This document shows positions 26,848 to 37,336 of a stretch of 64,000 nucleotides of DNA, piece after piece (position 1 is the first letter of the stretch; every line of letters begins with the position of its first letter). The DNA is from JABCYV01 sp963729325 (GTDB taxonomy: Bacteria; Acidobacteriota; Terriglobia; Terriglobales; Acidobacteriaceae). The notes under the pieces were generated by a model, which was not told the origin of the DNA, made no database searches, and worked only from the letters and a program-made list of their open reading frames with translations. Position numbers and translations under genes: made by a program. The stretch is taken from positions 124,001-188,000 of the forward strand of contig CAVSNS010000007.1 in assembly GCA_963729325.1 (NCBI GenBank), given 5' to 3'.

Positions 26848-28532
26848 ATGAAGACCATTTTCCGCCTGACCTGTTTGCTCCTGGGGATTGGCGCCTCCGC
26901 ACAATCCAAACCCGCTGCTGATCTTGTCATCATCAACGCCAAAGTCTGGACCGTGGATACAGCCCATCCGACGGCCCAGGCCGTAGCTGTCCTCGGTGAG
27001 CGCATTGTGTCGGTTGGTTCAAACGCTGATATCGAGAGCTGGCGCGGCGCCAGTACCCACGTAATCGATGCGGCTGGGAAACTGTTGCTGCCCGGCTTCA
27101 ACGATGCACATGTGCACTTCGTCAGCGGAGGCTCACAACTTGACGCGGTGCAGTTGAACGACGCCACCAGTGCAGAAGAATTTGCGAGACGGATCGGCGA
27201 GCGAGCCAAGAAGACGCCGAAAGGGGAGTGGATCCGGGGCGGCGATTGGGACGAGACCAAGTGGAGTCCACCTCAGTTGCCGACAAAAGAATTGATTGAT
27301 CCAGTCGCTGGAGATATACCCGTGTTCGTTTCCCGCTACGACGGCCATATGGGCCTGGCGAACTCAGTTGCTCTGCGACTGGCGGGCGATTACGGCACAG
27401 ACTCCGGACCCTCCAGGGGGCGTGATCGTGCGCGACGCGCAAGGCAATCCAACCGGTGCTCTCAAAGATGCGGCCATGGATTACCTCGACAAAGTGATTC
27501 CGCCGCTCTCCCACGAACAGCGGCTGAAAGCGGTGAAACGCGCGCTGGCCCACGCAGCTTCGCTCGGGGTCACCAGCGTACAGAACATGAATCCGGACTA
27601 CGAAGACATCGCCGTGTACTCGGAGCTGCTGCAGCGTGGCGAGCTGACCACGCGTATTTATGCCGCACCATACATCATGAATGTGGATGACCAAGCCAAG
27701 ATCGGCATCAGGCATTCGTTCGGTGGACCTTACCTCCGCATCGGCGCTCTGAAAGCCTATGCTGACGGCTCACTCGGTTCGGCGACGGCGTATTTCTTCG
27801 AGCCTTTCATCGACCAGCCAACCAATCACGGCCTGCTCTCGGACGAAATGCATCCGGTTTCGCTTATGCGCGACCGCATGATGAAGGCCGACGCCGCAGG
27901 ATTGCAAATCTGCACCCACGCCATCGGCGATCAGGGCATCTCGATGATTCTCGACCTCTACTCGGATGTGGTCCAGGCTCATGGCGACGCCGACCGCCGC
28001 TTCCGCATCGAGCATGCCCAACACATGGCAGGCTAAAGATTTCGCGCGCTTCGCGCAGTTGCATGTCATCGCGTCGGTGCAACCCTACCACGCAATTGAT
28101 GATGGACGCTGGGCCGAAGGACGCATCGGCCACGACCGCGCCAGTCGCACCTATGCCTTCCGCACCTTCTTAAATCACGGCGTACGCCTTGCCTTCGGCA
28201 CTGATTGGGATGTCGCACCGCTGAATCCCATGCTTACGCTCTACGCCGCCGTCACTCGCGCCACTCTTGACGGAAAGAATCCCGGCGGCTGGTTTCCCGA
28301 ACAGAAACTCACAGTGGCGGAAGCCGTCGAGGCCTACACCATGGGCTCCGCGTTCGCCGAGTTTCAGGAAAAAGAAAAGGGCTCAATCACTCCCGGCAAA
28401 CTCGCGGACATGGTTCTGCTAAGTGATGACATTTTCTCCATCGATCCGGCTAAAATTCGCGATGTCAAAGTTCTGAAGACCATCGTCGGCGGAAAAATCG
28501 TTTGGGATGCTGCCGTCGCATCTGCACCCTGA
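26848..28532 (+). CDS. Exported YtcJ-like amidohydrolase (two frameshifts)
   Basis: Metal-dependent amidohydrolase of the TIM-barrel superfamily. ATG 26848 is preceded by GAGAAGG and gives a short signal peptide (FRLTCLLLGIGASAQ). The metal motif is GFNDAHVHF, then GGDWDETKW, EHAQHM, LAFGTDWDVAPLNP and GSITPGKLADMVLL. Two indels split it. Removing a G near 27387 restores LAGITAQTPDPPGG; removing a G near 28032 restores HMAAKDFARFAQLHV. With both fixed the length (about 560 residues) is normal. The reaction is unknown; relatives hydrolyse cyclic amides or N-acyl compounds. Confidence 0.87.
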
Positions 28533-28885
28533 ATTCTCAGTGAGTGCGCCCACTGGCCAATCTCCTGAAATCCCCTCGCCCCAAATGCCTTGACAGGCGG
28601 GCTTTTTGCACAGGCTGAGATGTACTTCCGGTCATCTTGACGCTTTTCCAATTCGGAACTACAGTCTCGACAGTTTCGCGGTGCCCGTAGAAAGACAAAG
28701 TTAGTTAGTCCGACTTGGGCGTTCGCCACGCCTTAGGACGGTGCCGCTCGCGTCGGGTGAGCGTAACACCAGTTCTCTCCCAGTCGGTGGGCCGAACCTT
28801 GGGATGAATCTCGCGCCGCTCCTCCCAGTAAACCAACTTTACGTTGCCGCCGGAGTGTGTCTTGCTCCGTGCACGGAGGATGCAA
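28533..28885. other. Intergenic gap of 353 bp
   Basis: No convincing gene, tRNA or strong terminator is seen. There are several short GC-rich dyads, and the SD-like CGGAGGA at 28874-28880 belongs to the next gene. The gap should hold the promoter of the di-haem oxidoreductase, but no clear -35/-10 pair stands out. Confidence 0.5.
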
Positions 28886-30341
28886 ATGAAGCGATCGAAA
28901 TTGCTTACGGCAGTCGTGTGTCTCGCTCTGTCCGCAGTTTTCAGTACGAGAATCGCTCAGGCTCAAAAAGATCCTGGGCCGCGTGGTGGTCCGCCCGGAG
29001 CCGGCGGACCCGGAAGCTTTTACCCCACTTTGAATGCGAACGAGCAGGATTTCTTTCAACCAGGCGCTCTTGCGCTTCCAGGAAGTGAACTCGGTGTCGG
29101 GAAAGATCGAGCCCGGAATACGGCTTGGGGCCCACATTCAATGGCAATAGCTGCACGATGTGCCATGCCCAACCCGCAATTGGCGGGAGCAGTCCTGGCC
29201 TGGCCAGCCCGCAGAATCCGGTTCCGAATCCCGCAGGTAGCGCTTGCTACTCTGGACGGAGCCACCAACGTCGTGCCTTCGTTCATTACCCCCAATGGTC
29301 CAGTGCGCGAGGCCCGCTTCATCCGGAATTCTGATGGCTCGCTCGGATGGTGGGGTTCACGATTTGTACACCATCGCGGGCCGCTCGGATGCTCCAGGCT
29401 GCACGCTTGCGCAGCCAAACTTCGCCCAACAACTTGCTTTCAACAATGTGATTTTCCGCATCCCAACCCCGCTGTTCGGCTTGGGCCTGGTCGAGAACAC
29501 GCCCGATGCCACTTTGCGGACGAACCTGGCCGCGACTCAAGCCGCCCGGTTCCAGCTTGGTATCGGCGGCACTTTCAACACCAGCGGCAACGATGGGACG
29601 ATCACGCGTTTCGGCTGGAAGGCGCAGAACAAGTCGCTGCTGATCTTCGCCGGCGAGGCTTATAACGTCGAGCAAGGCGTGTCGACGGAACTGTTTCCCA
29701 ACGAACGCAGTGCAGTACCGGGTTGCGTTTTCAATTCGACACCGGAGGACTCGAGCAACATTCTGAACGGCAATCAGAGCAGCACAAATTTCGGCATGCC
29801 GCTCGGAACCGCCTCAGAAATGTTGTCGGATGTTGAGAACTTCGCCGTATTCATGCGACTGTCAGCGCCACCGACGCCAGGTACCCCAAAGCGCTTCCGC
29901 CCAGGCCGGTTCGAGCCTATTCAGCCAAATCGGTTGTGCCTTGTGCCATTCACCTTCGCTAACAACGGCGGACTCGGTCTTCACGGGCATGGGCGGTGTA
30001 ACCTACCAGCCATTCTCGGATTTCGCGCTCCACCACATGGGTCTCGGGTCTGGCGGACGGTATTAACCAGGGTGCCGCCGGTGGGGACCAGTTCCGCACC
30101 GCTCCGCTATGGGGAGTCGGCCAACGCCTGTTCTTCCTGCATGACGGCCGCACCTCAGACCTATTGCAGGCGATCCAGGCTCACGCTAGCTGCGGAGGCG
30201 GTCAGACTCCGCACGACCGGTTCCGCGATGAGGACTTTCGGCGAAATTGCAGCTCGGAAGCCTACCATGTGATCAACAACTTCAACGCGACTCACGCCAA
30301 CGCAGCAGCAGAGTATCTTGGACTTCCTGCGTTCGCTGTAG
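28886..30341 (+). CDS. Di-haem oxidoreductase (DHOR / MauG-like peroxidase family), at least six frame changes
   Basis: Exported c-type cytochrome. ATG 28886 follows CGGAGGA and encodes a signal peptide (LLTAVVCLALSAVFSTRIAQA). Fragments in three frames join into one family member: the first haem site CTMCH (29152-29166, in GNSCTMCHAQPAIGGSS), then GPVREARFIRNSDGS, HDLYTIAGRSDAPGC and FRIPTPLFGLGLVENTPD. A second haem site CALCH follows (29935-29949, in QIGCALCHSPSLTT), then RTAPLWGVGQRLFFLHDGR. The end LTPTQQQSILDFLRSL closes at TAG 30339-30341 as in homologues. The preserved ends and haem sites argue for sequencing errors, although this is the second most broken gene here. Confidence 0.82.
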
Positions 30342-30426
30342 CGCAAATATGCAATAGGTCACCGGATCGTGGAGGGCTTTGCCGCTCTCCACGATTTCAC
30401 CTTGTGCACGCTGGAAATCTTGAATC

Positions 30427-31750
30427 TCAAATGCGGGTTTCCGTGCGCAGCAGCTCCTCCACCGTCTCGCGCCGGCGGATGATCTTAACCGACTTGCCAT
30501 CTACCAACACTTCAGCAGGCCGCGGGCGCGTGTTGTAATTGGACGCGAGCACCATGCCGTAGGCGCCCGCATCCAGAAGCGCCAGCAAGTCACCTTCATT
30601 GATCAGTGGCAACTCGCGGTCGCGGGCAAAGAAATCGCCGGTCTCGCAAACCGGTCCCACGATATCCACGATTTCTTTGGCCGGGGTCGCATGCCACCGG
30701 ACGGGGGCAATCTCGTGATAGGCCTGATAAAGCGACGGCCGCAACAGGTCGTTCATAGCCGCATCTATGACTACGAATTTCTTCGTACCGTTGGTTTTCC
30801 GGTAGAGAACTCGCGTCAGGAGCGTGCCGACCGGGCCGACGATGAAGCGGCCGGGTTCGAGCAGGAGGTGTACCTTTAGCCCGCGCAACGGTTGCAATAC
30901 GGCTTCCGCGTACGCTGCGAGGTATTCGGAGAACTCAGGTAGCTCAGGTTCCTCGTAAGCAATGCCGAGGCCGCCTCCGGCATCGACGTAGTCAATCCGA
31001 TGCCCGTCCGCCCGCAGCTCTCGTACCAATTCCGCCACTCGCTCCATCGCCGCGGCGAAGGGTTTCACGTCGGTGATCTGCGAGCCAATGTGCACACTCA
31101 CTCCCGCGATCTCTCAAATACCTCGGCCCAGAACCGCGAGCATATAACGCCCTCGCTTCACCAATGGGAATGCCGAATTTGTGCTGCTGCAGGCCCGTGG
31201 AAATGTAGGGATGCGTATTGGCGGGAACATCAGGATTCACCCGCAGAGCGACGCGTGCCTTTTGCTTCGAACGTTCGGCGCATTCCGCCAGCGTGGACAA
31301 CTCTGACTCGCTTTCGACGTTAAACAAAAGGATTCCGGCCTTAAGTGCCGCTTGCATCTCGTCGGCTGTTTTACCCACTCCGGAAAAGACGATCTTCTTT
31401 GCGGCTCGCCGATCCACTGCGCAGAACCCGCTCCAATTCTCCGCCGGAGACGACGTCAAATCCGCAGCCCATGCCCGCAAACAACCGCAGAATGCTGAGG
31501 TTGGAGTTTGCCTTTACCGAGTAGCAGACGGTGTGCGGAACCTTGCGGAAGGCGCGATCAAAAGCGCGCATGCGCCGGCGGATTGTAGAAGCAGAATAGA
31601 CATATAGCGGAGTGCCGAAACGCTTCGCCAGGAGCTCTAGCGAAATCTGGTCACAGCAGAGGACTGATCCCGTGGATTGGCGACGCAGCAATCCTTTCCA
31701 CGTCTCCCGATAGGAAAAGCCAGGAGGGCGCCCCTGGCGCCGGTTGGCGA
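30427..31750 (-). CDS. lysA: Diaminopimelate decarboxylase (at least two frameshifts; start unresolved)
   Basis: PLP enzyme that makes lysine from meso-diaminopimelate. Family motifs are AKRFGTPLYVYSASTI, the PLP-lysine segment VCYSVKANSNLSIL, GGELERVL, VSVHIGSQITD, YVDAGGGLGI, LLEPGRFIVGPVG and CETGDFFARDRELP. Near 31419 one extra base splits GGELERVL from AVDRRAAKKIVFSG. Near 31105 a second break separates GEARALYAR from the VSVHIGSQ part. The frame upstream (PPGFSYR) is LysA-like but I find no good start before the preceding gene ends at 31757; an indel may hide it. The end coordinate is approximate. Confidence 0.87.
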
Positions 31751-31756
31751 TCCGAC

Positions 31757-33518
31757 TCACTTGCTCTTTCCAGATTCGCCCTTGACTTTGATTGCGACTA
31801 CGGTTTGGTCGTCGAAGGTCTCCACCCCAGCAGCGTGCTCGGCGACCGCTTTGAACAGCGACTGAACCACGCAATCCGCCGAGACTTCAGCGCAGTGAGC
31901 CACGATCTCTTCCACCCGATGCCGTCCGAACATGTCTCCAGCCTTGTTGCGTGCGTCAAGAATCCCATCGCTGAAGAACACAAACATCTCGCCCGGCTTG
32001 GCTTTGAAGCTAAACTCGTCGTAGTCAGCGTCATCGAACAGGCCTAGTGGCAGACCAGTGGCTTCGATGACTTCAATCTTTCCATCGTGACAGTAAAGCG
32101 GACGCGGCAGTCCAGAACTGGCCACCTGCAGAGTGCGGTGGACATCGTCCCAGACCGCGTAGATCAGAGAAACAAACTGGCCATCAATTCGGCGCTCTCC
32201 AAGCGAGAAGTTCACCGCTGAAAGCATCTCCGCGGGACCGGGCTCGATGGGTGCGTGCGAGCGTAGAATTCCGCTAACCAAGGCCGCATAGATCGCTGCA
32301 GGAGCGCCTTTGCCGCTGACATCGCCTACCACGATGGCCAGGCGCGACAGCGAATAGGTCATGAAATCATACAGGTCGCCCCCGATCGCTCGGGCAGGAG
32401 CGAACTTCGCGGCCACATCGAGGTTCGTGCAGGTGGGAGGCGACTGGCGGCAAAAGCCGGAATTGCAGCTCCCGGGCCAGCGCCAAATCACGTTCCAACC
32501 GCTTTTCCTGACGCTCAATCTGCTCATAGAGCTGTGCATTCTCGATCGCAATCGCCACCTGCGCTGCCAGCGTGCTCACCGTCCGTTTATGATCCTCGGT
32601 AAAGAAGCCGCGACGGGTATGCTCCAGATCGAGCACTCCGATGACCTTGTCTTTGTATATCAGTGGCGCGGCCAGCTCAGAGCGAGTCTCCGGGTTCAGC
32701 CGGATATAACGCGAGTCCTTGGTCACATCTGGCACCAGCACTGCCTGCTTGTGCTGGACCGCGTACCCCACAACGCCGCTGCCGATTGGGACATCATGCT
32801 TGAGTTGAATGTTCTCCTGGAAACGCAGTGAAAAGCGGTGCTGGAGCTTTTCTCCAGCCGCGTCCAGCAGCAGGATGCTGAACATCTGATAATCAATCAA
32901 TCGGCTCAGCAGTTCAGCGATGCGCTTGAACAGTTCATCCAAGTTCAAAATAGAGGTCAGCTCGCGAGCAATCTCATTCAGCAGCATGAGCGTGCGGGCC
33001 TGCCGGGAGGTGCGGGTGTGCAGGCGAGCGTTCTCGATACCGACGGCCATCCGCGAGGCAATTAACGTTAGAAGTCGTTTGTGCTCTTCGTGAAAGTAAT
33101 CGGCTTGCTGCGCTTCGATATCAATCACGCCGATTAGTCGATTCTTCACAATCAACGGAACAGCCAACTCGGAGCGTACATTGGGAACCGCCGCGATGTA
33201 CTGTGGGTCCTTGGTGACGTCGCCGACTAGAATCGCCTCTCGCTGCTGGGCTGACAAACCGGTTACGCCATCCCCCACTTTAATCCGCAGACGCTCGGCC
33301 ACATGAACCGGGTAACCTATCTGGAAACGAACGTGCAATTCTTGCGTCTTTTCATTCAGGAGCAGGATGGCAAAGATCTCGTAATCGATGACCTTGCGCA
33401 CCAGTTCGGCCACACGGCGCAGTGAGGTATCGAGATCGAGTGTGGTGCTGAGTGCATCTGCCACTTCGAGTAGAAGCGGCTCGACTTGTTCCCGCAGATC
33501 GGATTGAGTCACAGCCAT
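31757..33518 (-). CDS. GAF-GAF-SpoIIE (PP2C-type) signalling phosphatase (one frameshift)
   Basis: The start is ATG 33518 with AAGGA upstream. Two GAF domains (about residues 20-165 and 190-340) repeat the pattern GDGVTGLSAQQ/GSGVVGYAVQH ... LIGVIDIE/VIGVLDLE. A linking helix leads to a PP2C/SpoIIE domain with metal-binding Asp motifs AIGGDLYDF, VVGDVSGKGAPAA and TFDDQTVVAIKV. Near 32450 one extra base separates RLLPP from SPPTCTNLDV; removing it joins the parts (about 586 residues). Such proteins dephosphorylate anti-sigma-factor antagonists. The trigger ligand and target are unknown, and no antagonist gene is adjacent. Confidence 0.88.
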
Positions 33519-33662
33519 TTGCAATGTTCCTTAATGATACCAGCCGCACCACAGCTTTCTCGCCACGGAGGTACACCGAGGTGTAATAACTGGAATTGGT
33601 TCGGAAAAAGTACGGCCCCCAACGGCGAATAACTAAACCGAGGTCGGCTCATCGATCTGTAG

Positions 33663-34217
33663 TCAGCCCTCCCGCGGCACTATGCAGATATCTGGCAGAT
33701 TGCGGTAACGTTCCGCATAATCCAACCCGTAACCGACTACAAATTCGTCCGGAATGCTGAATCCCACGTAGTCGGCGTTAATCGCCAGCTTTCTTCTGGA
33801 GGGCTTGTCCAGCAGAGCGGCAATGCGGAACGCCTTGGGCTGGTGCGCGAGGAAGAGCTTTTTCAAAAACGTGAGTGTGAGTCCAGTATCCAGAATATCC
33901 TCCACCAGAATCACGTTCTTGCCCTTCATCGACTGGTCGACATCCTTGGTCACCTGAACCTCTCCGGTGGAGTCCCATCCACTCTTCAACTCTTGAGCGG
34001 GGCTGGGCCGAACTCCATAACTCGAAACGCCGATAAAATCAAAAGTCGAGTCGAGTTGAACGTGCCGTGCCAGATCGCTCAGGAAAATCGCCGCGCCTTT
34101 CAACACGCCGACAAGTATCACCGCCTGGCCGGAAAAATCGCGAGTGATGTCGGCGCCCATTGCCGCCACGCGGTCGGCGATCTGCGCCCGCGAAATCAGA
34201 ACCTTCAGTTCCGTCAT
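33663..34217 (-). CDS. hpt: Hypoxanthine(-guanine) phosphoribosyltransferase
   Basis: Purine salvage enzyme converting hypoxanthine/guanine and PRPP to IMP/GMP. It has 184 residues, the normal length. The flexible loop region is in FDFIGVSSYG, the PRPP-binding motif is VILVEDILDTGLTL, and the C-terminal base-binding YVGFSIPDEFVVGYGLDY is diagnostic. It lies 144 bp upstream of the GAF phosphatase on the same strand. The frame is intact. Confidence 0.95.
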   Translation of the reverse strand: MTELKVLISRAQIADRVAAMGADITRDFSGQAVILVGVLKGAAIFLSDLARHVQLDSTFDFIGVSSYGVRPSPAQELKSGWDSTGEVQVTKDVDQSMKGKNVILVEDILDTGLTLTFLKKLFLAHQPKAFRIAALLDKPSRRKLAINADYVGFSIPDEFVVGYGLDYAERYRNLPDICIVPREG

Positions 34218-34353
34218 GGCGACTTATATTACTCTCGAGGGCGTGATTCGACCCACAGAAACTCGCTCGCGAGGGTTTATCGAGTCACGCCGTTGCGTCT
34301 GCTTGTAGGCTCCTCACTAGAATGCTAGTTCGCCGTCTATAAGCGGGATAAGC

Positions 34354-35055
34354 ATGAACCTCAAAGGCATCAAAATTACCTGGCTCGGTCACGCTACCTT
34401 TCGCATCGAGACCCCGGGCGGCAAAACCATTCTGATTGATCCTTGGGTCATGGGCAATCCAATGTGTCCGGAGAAGGACAAGGACGTCAAGCAACTTGAC
34501 GTCATGCTTTGCACGCACGGACATGGCGACCACATCGGTGATGCAGTCGAAATCGCGAAGAAGCACAAACCCGTGATCGTCGGTATTCCTGAGCTATGTG
34601 GCTGGTTGGAGAAAAAGGGCGTTAAGCAGACTGCAGCCATGAACAAGGGTGGCACTCAGGCCGTTGGCGACATCAAAGTTACCATGGTCCACGCCGATCA
34701 CTCCTGTGGGATTCAGGATGGGGATCAGATGGTTTACGGGGGCGAGGCCTGCGGATACGTCGTCGAATTCTCCAACGGTGTGAGGATTTATCACGCCGGC
34801 GACACCAACGTTTTTGGCGATATGCAGATCATCTGCGACCTCTACACTCCCGAAATTGCCATGCTGCCGATCGGCGACCACTTCACCATGTCGCCGCGCG
34901 AGGCCGCCTATGCCTGCAATCTGCTCAAGCCAAAAACGGTTATCCCCATGCACTTCGGCACCTTTCCCGTGCTGACGGGAAGGCCGAGCCAGTTGCAGAA
35001 ACTTGTTCCGAATATCGAAGTAGTCGAAATGAAACCAGGCGTCACGGTTTCGTAA
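34354..35055 (+). CDS. Metallo-beta-lactamase-fold hydrolase, UPF0173-type
   Basis: 233 residues. The zinc motif HxHxDH is in CTHGHGDHIGD; further ligands are in HADHSCG, YHAGDTNVFGDM and the C-terminal IPMHFGTFP. This matches the UPF0173 metal-dependent hydrolase group, whose physiological substrate is not established. There is no signal peptide. It is 12 bp ahead of the O-methyltransferase gene on the same strand, which implies one operon. Confidence 0.88.
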   Translation: MNLKGIKITWLGHATFRIETPGGKTILIDPWVMGNPMCPEKDKDVKQLDVMLCTHGHGDHIGDAVEIAKKHKPVIVGIPELCGWLEKKGVKQTAAMNKGGTQAVGDIKVTMVHADHSCGIQDGDQMVYGGEACGYVVEFSNGVRIYHAGDTNVFGDMQIICDLYTPEIAMLPIGDHFTMSPREAAYACNLLKPKTVIPMHFGTFPVLTGRPSQLQKLVPNIEVVEMKPGVTVS

Positions 35056-35067
35056 GATCGGAGACAA

Positions 35068-35729
35068 ATGGCTAAGAAGAGCGACAACGCCTACTGGCGC
35101 ATGGGCGGCATCACCGTCAGCGCCGTCGAAGATTATCTCTACTCCATGCTTCCTCCCCGCGACGAGGTTCTTGCAGAGATCGAAGCTGAGGCCGCAAAGC
35201 GAAAGATTCCTATCGTTGGTCCCGCTGTCGCGCGCATACTTTACCAACTGGCGCTTATGATCGGGCCAAGACAATCTTTGAGATGGGCTCGGCCGTCGGT
35301 TATTCCACCATCTGGTGGGCGCGCGCGGTAGGGGAAGGCGGCCGCGTGATTTACACCGACGGCAACCCTAAGAACGCGACCGAAGCCCGAAGCTATTTTC
35401 AGCGTGCTGGCGTGAGCGATCGGATCACCATCAAAACCGGCGACGCGCTGGAGTTTCTTTCTGAGCAGAAGCAGGAATTCGACATCATCTTCAACGACGT
35501 GGACAAAGATGACTATCCGCGCGTCTTCCGCCTGATCCTACCGCGCCTGCGCAAAGGCGGGCTGTTCGTAACTGACAATGTTCTATGGAGCGGCAAAGTT
35601 GCGCAGAAGAATCCTGACAAGACAACCAAAGCGATTCTTGAATTCAACCGCCTACTCTACGGCTCGTCTGAATTGTTCACGACCATTTTGCCGATTCGCG
35701 ATGGTGTAGCAGTGGCAGTGAAGAGGTAG
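35068..35729 (+). CDS. SAM-dependent O-methyltransferase, catechol-OMT-like (one frameshift)
   Basis: About 220 residues. The SAM-binding motif is FEMGSAVGYSTIWWA, then VIYTDGNPKNATEA, GDALEFLSE, DIIFNDVDKDDYP and GGLFVTDNVLWSGKV; the last two carry metal-ligand Asp/Asn typical of the class I (caffeoyl-CoA/catechol) type. The frame breaks near 35261: adding one base in ATCGGGCC gives MIGAKTIFEMGSAVG. Substrate is unknown. Confidence 0.87.
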
Positions 35730-35787
35730 TCCGGGCTAGGCTCAACGCAAGTAGATTCCGGAAATACAAAGTGGCCCGGCGGAAGTC

Positions 35788-36736
35788 TCAGAGCAGGCGT
35801 AATCCATCGTCAATGCTCGGATACGCCAGCGTGGCCAACAATTCACGCTTCATGCGCGAAGTATCGGCAACACAAGACGTCATGCCGGCGCGGACGATAT
35901 CTCGGTTCAATGGAGCCGCCGTCCGCAAGACCAACGCTGCGGTTTCGCATAGACCTCCCGCTACTAGGAAACATCCAGTCGGGCAATCGCAAAGGGCGAT
36001 GACACTTCCAGTGATCCGCCAGCTTGTCCACAAAATCCTGCAACAGCAACGGGGCGTCATCGCATACTTGATAAATTCCGCGCGTATGCTCATTCTCAAT
36101 TGCTGCTTGCAACGCTGCTAAGAAATCTGGCAGAGCGAGCAAATGCACCCACGTCGGCGTTTTCCAAATAGCCATCAGGTGATGCTGAAGCATCCATCGC
36201 GCAGCCCTCATCAGCTTGATATTTTCCCCGTACACGATTCCAGCCCGGAACACTACCGGAACTATTGAACTGGTCTCACTGGCCGTCATTACGTATCGTT
36301 CTGCCTCCAGCCGGGTACGAAAATGAATCACACCGGGGTTTGCGTCAAGCCGCCCGACTGCCGGACGTTGAGGAGTGGTTTCTCCCTCCACATGGGGGAA
36401 GCTGACGAGAATGAATTTCTTGACCCCTGCAGTGCGGGCAGCTTCGACCATACTTTTCACGTAACCGATGTTCGTCTTTGGCAGAAATTTCTCAGGCTGG
36501 GGCGCGAAGAGGACTCCCGCAAGATGCACAATGCAATCGATACCATCACATGCCTGGTTCAGGGTCAGCGGTTCTGCGAGATTCGCTTCCCGAACCGTGA
36601 CATCGGAGTGGATAACAAGGTCGGACGGCAGCGCTGTTTTGTGCTTTAGAAGGAACAACCGATGAGAGCTCAGCAGGAGATGTCTCGCGGTCCGGGAGCC
36701 CAAATCACCCGAGGCCCCGGTGACGAGAATATTCAA
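35788..36736 (-). CDS. NAD(P)-dependent epimerase/dehydratase-like SDR (one frameshift)
   Basis: Atypical/extended short-chain dehydrogenase. The Rossmann motif TGASGDLGSRTA is at the N-terminus, then IDCIVHLAGVLF and FRAGIVYGENIKLM. No YxxxK is obvious, as in NmrA-like or NDUFA9-like members. At 35966-35967 one extra base breaks the frame; removing it continues PDWMF into LVAGGLCETAALVLRT and closes at TAA 35788-35790. The start overlaps the end of the CAAX-protease gene by 4 bp (36733-36736), so the two are translationally coupled. Confidence 0.8.
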
Positions 36737-37297
36737 GCCGGCTTCTCCGACCGAGACATGAAGTTGCGAAAATAAATCATTCCGCCGAAATCAAACAGTC
36801 CGTGAGCAATCATTGGCACGAGCAGGTTCTTGGACCAAAGGAAAAACAATCCGAGGTAGAGCCCCTGAAAGATGGACCACAAACTGACGACTCGGATGTC
36901 TCGCTTGCCGAAGTGTGCCAGCATGAACAGCAATGACGCTGGAATCAGGCCCCATGCCTGCTGCACGAATCCGCGGAAGAATATTTCCTCACCGCAGGCC
37001 GCCGTCAAACCTCCCAGGATGATCTGCAGTACGCCAGTCTGAGCGTATTCTTTCGCCAGGGAACCCGGTTAGCCTTTGCGCGTAGGCTTTCCCTTTCAAG
37101 ACCGCATAGCCGTACTGCACCAGCAAAGTCCAGAGCGTCAACCAGAATGCGCCTGCAAATCCCAGAATGATCGTTCGGGGTCCAGGTACAAGTTCTAGCG
37201 GAAGTCCCTTCCATCGGATGCCCCAGTAGCCCAGTCCACCGAGCAGCAAGGTCACTGCGATTTCGAGACTGAGAGACTTCTTGATATAGAAAAGCAT
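36733..37297 (-). CDS. CPBP-family intramembrane (CAAX-like) metalloprotease (one frameshift)
   Basis: About 188 residues with several membrane helices (AVTLLLGGLGYWGI, GFAGAFWLTLWTLLVQYG). The first CPBP motif is ACGEEIFFRGFVQQ (EExxxR) and the second is in SLLFMLAHFGKRD; the third is MIAHGLFDFGG. The frame breaks near 37060 at GGG: re-reading from GGSLAKEYAQTG restores the rest. It is the first gene of a pair with the epimerase. Bacterial CPBP proteins act as membrane proteases or in bacteriocin immunity; the target is unknown. Confidence 0.82.
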
Positions 37298-37336
37298 GAT
37301 CTTGATTCGAAGATTTCTGAGTTCCTCTGCAACCGC

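Noticed and set aside
19311..31750. Programmed ribosomal frameshifting as explanation for split genes
   Set aside because: Breaks occur in many unrelated families at different motifs, with both +1 and -1 changes and no shared slippery site or stimulatory structure.
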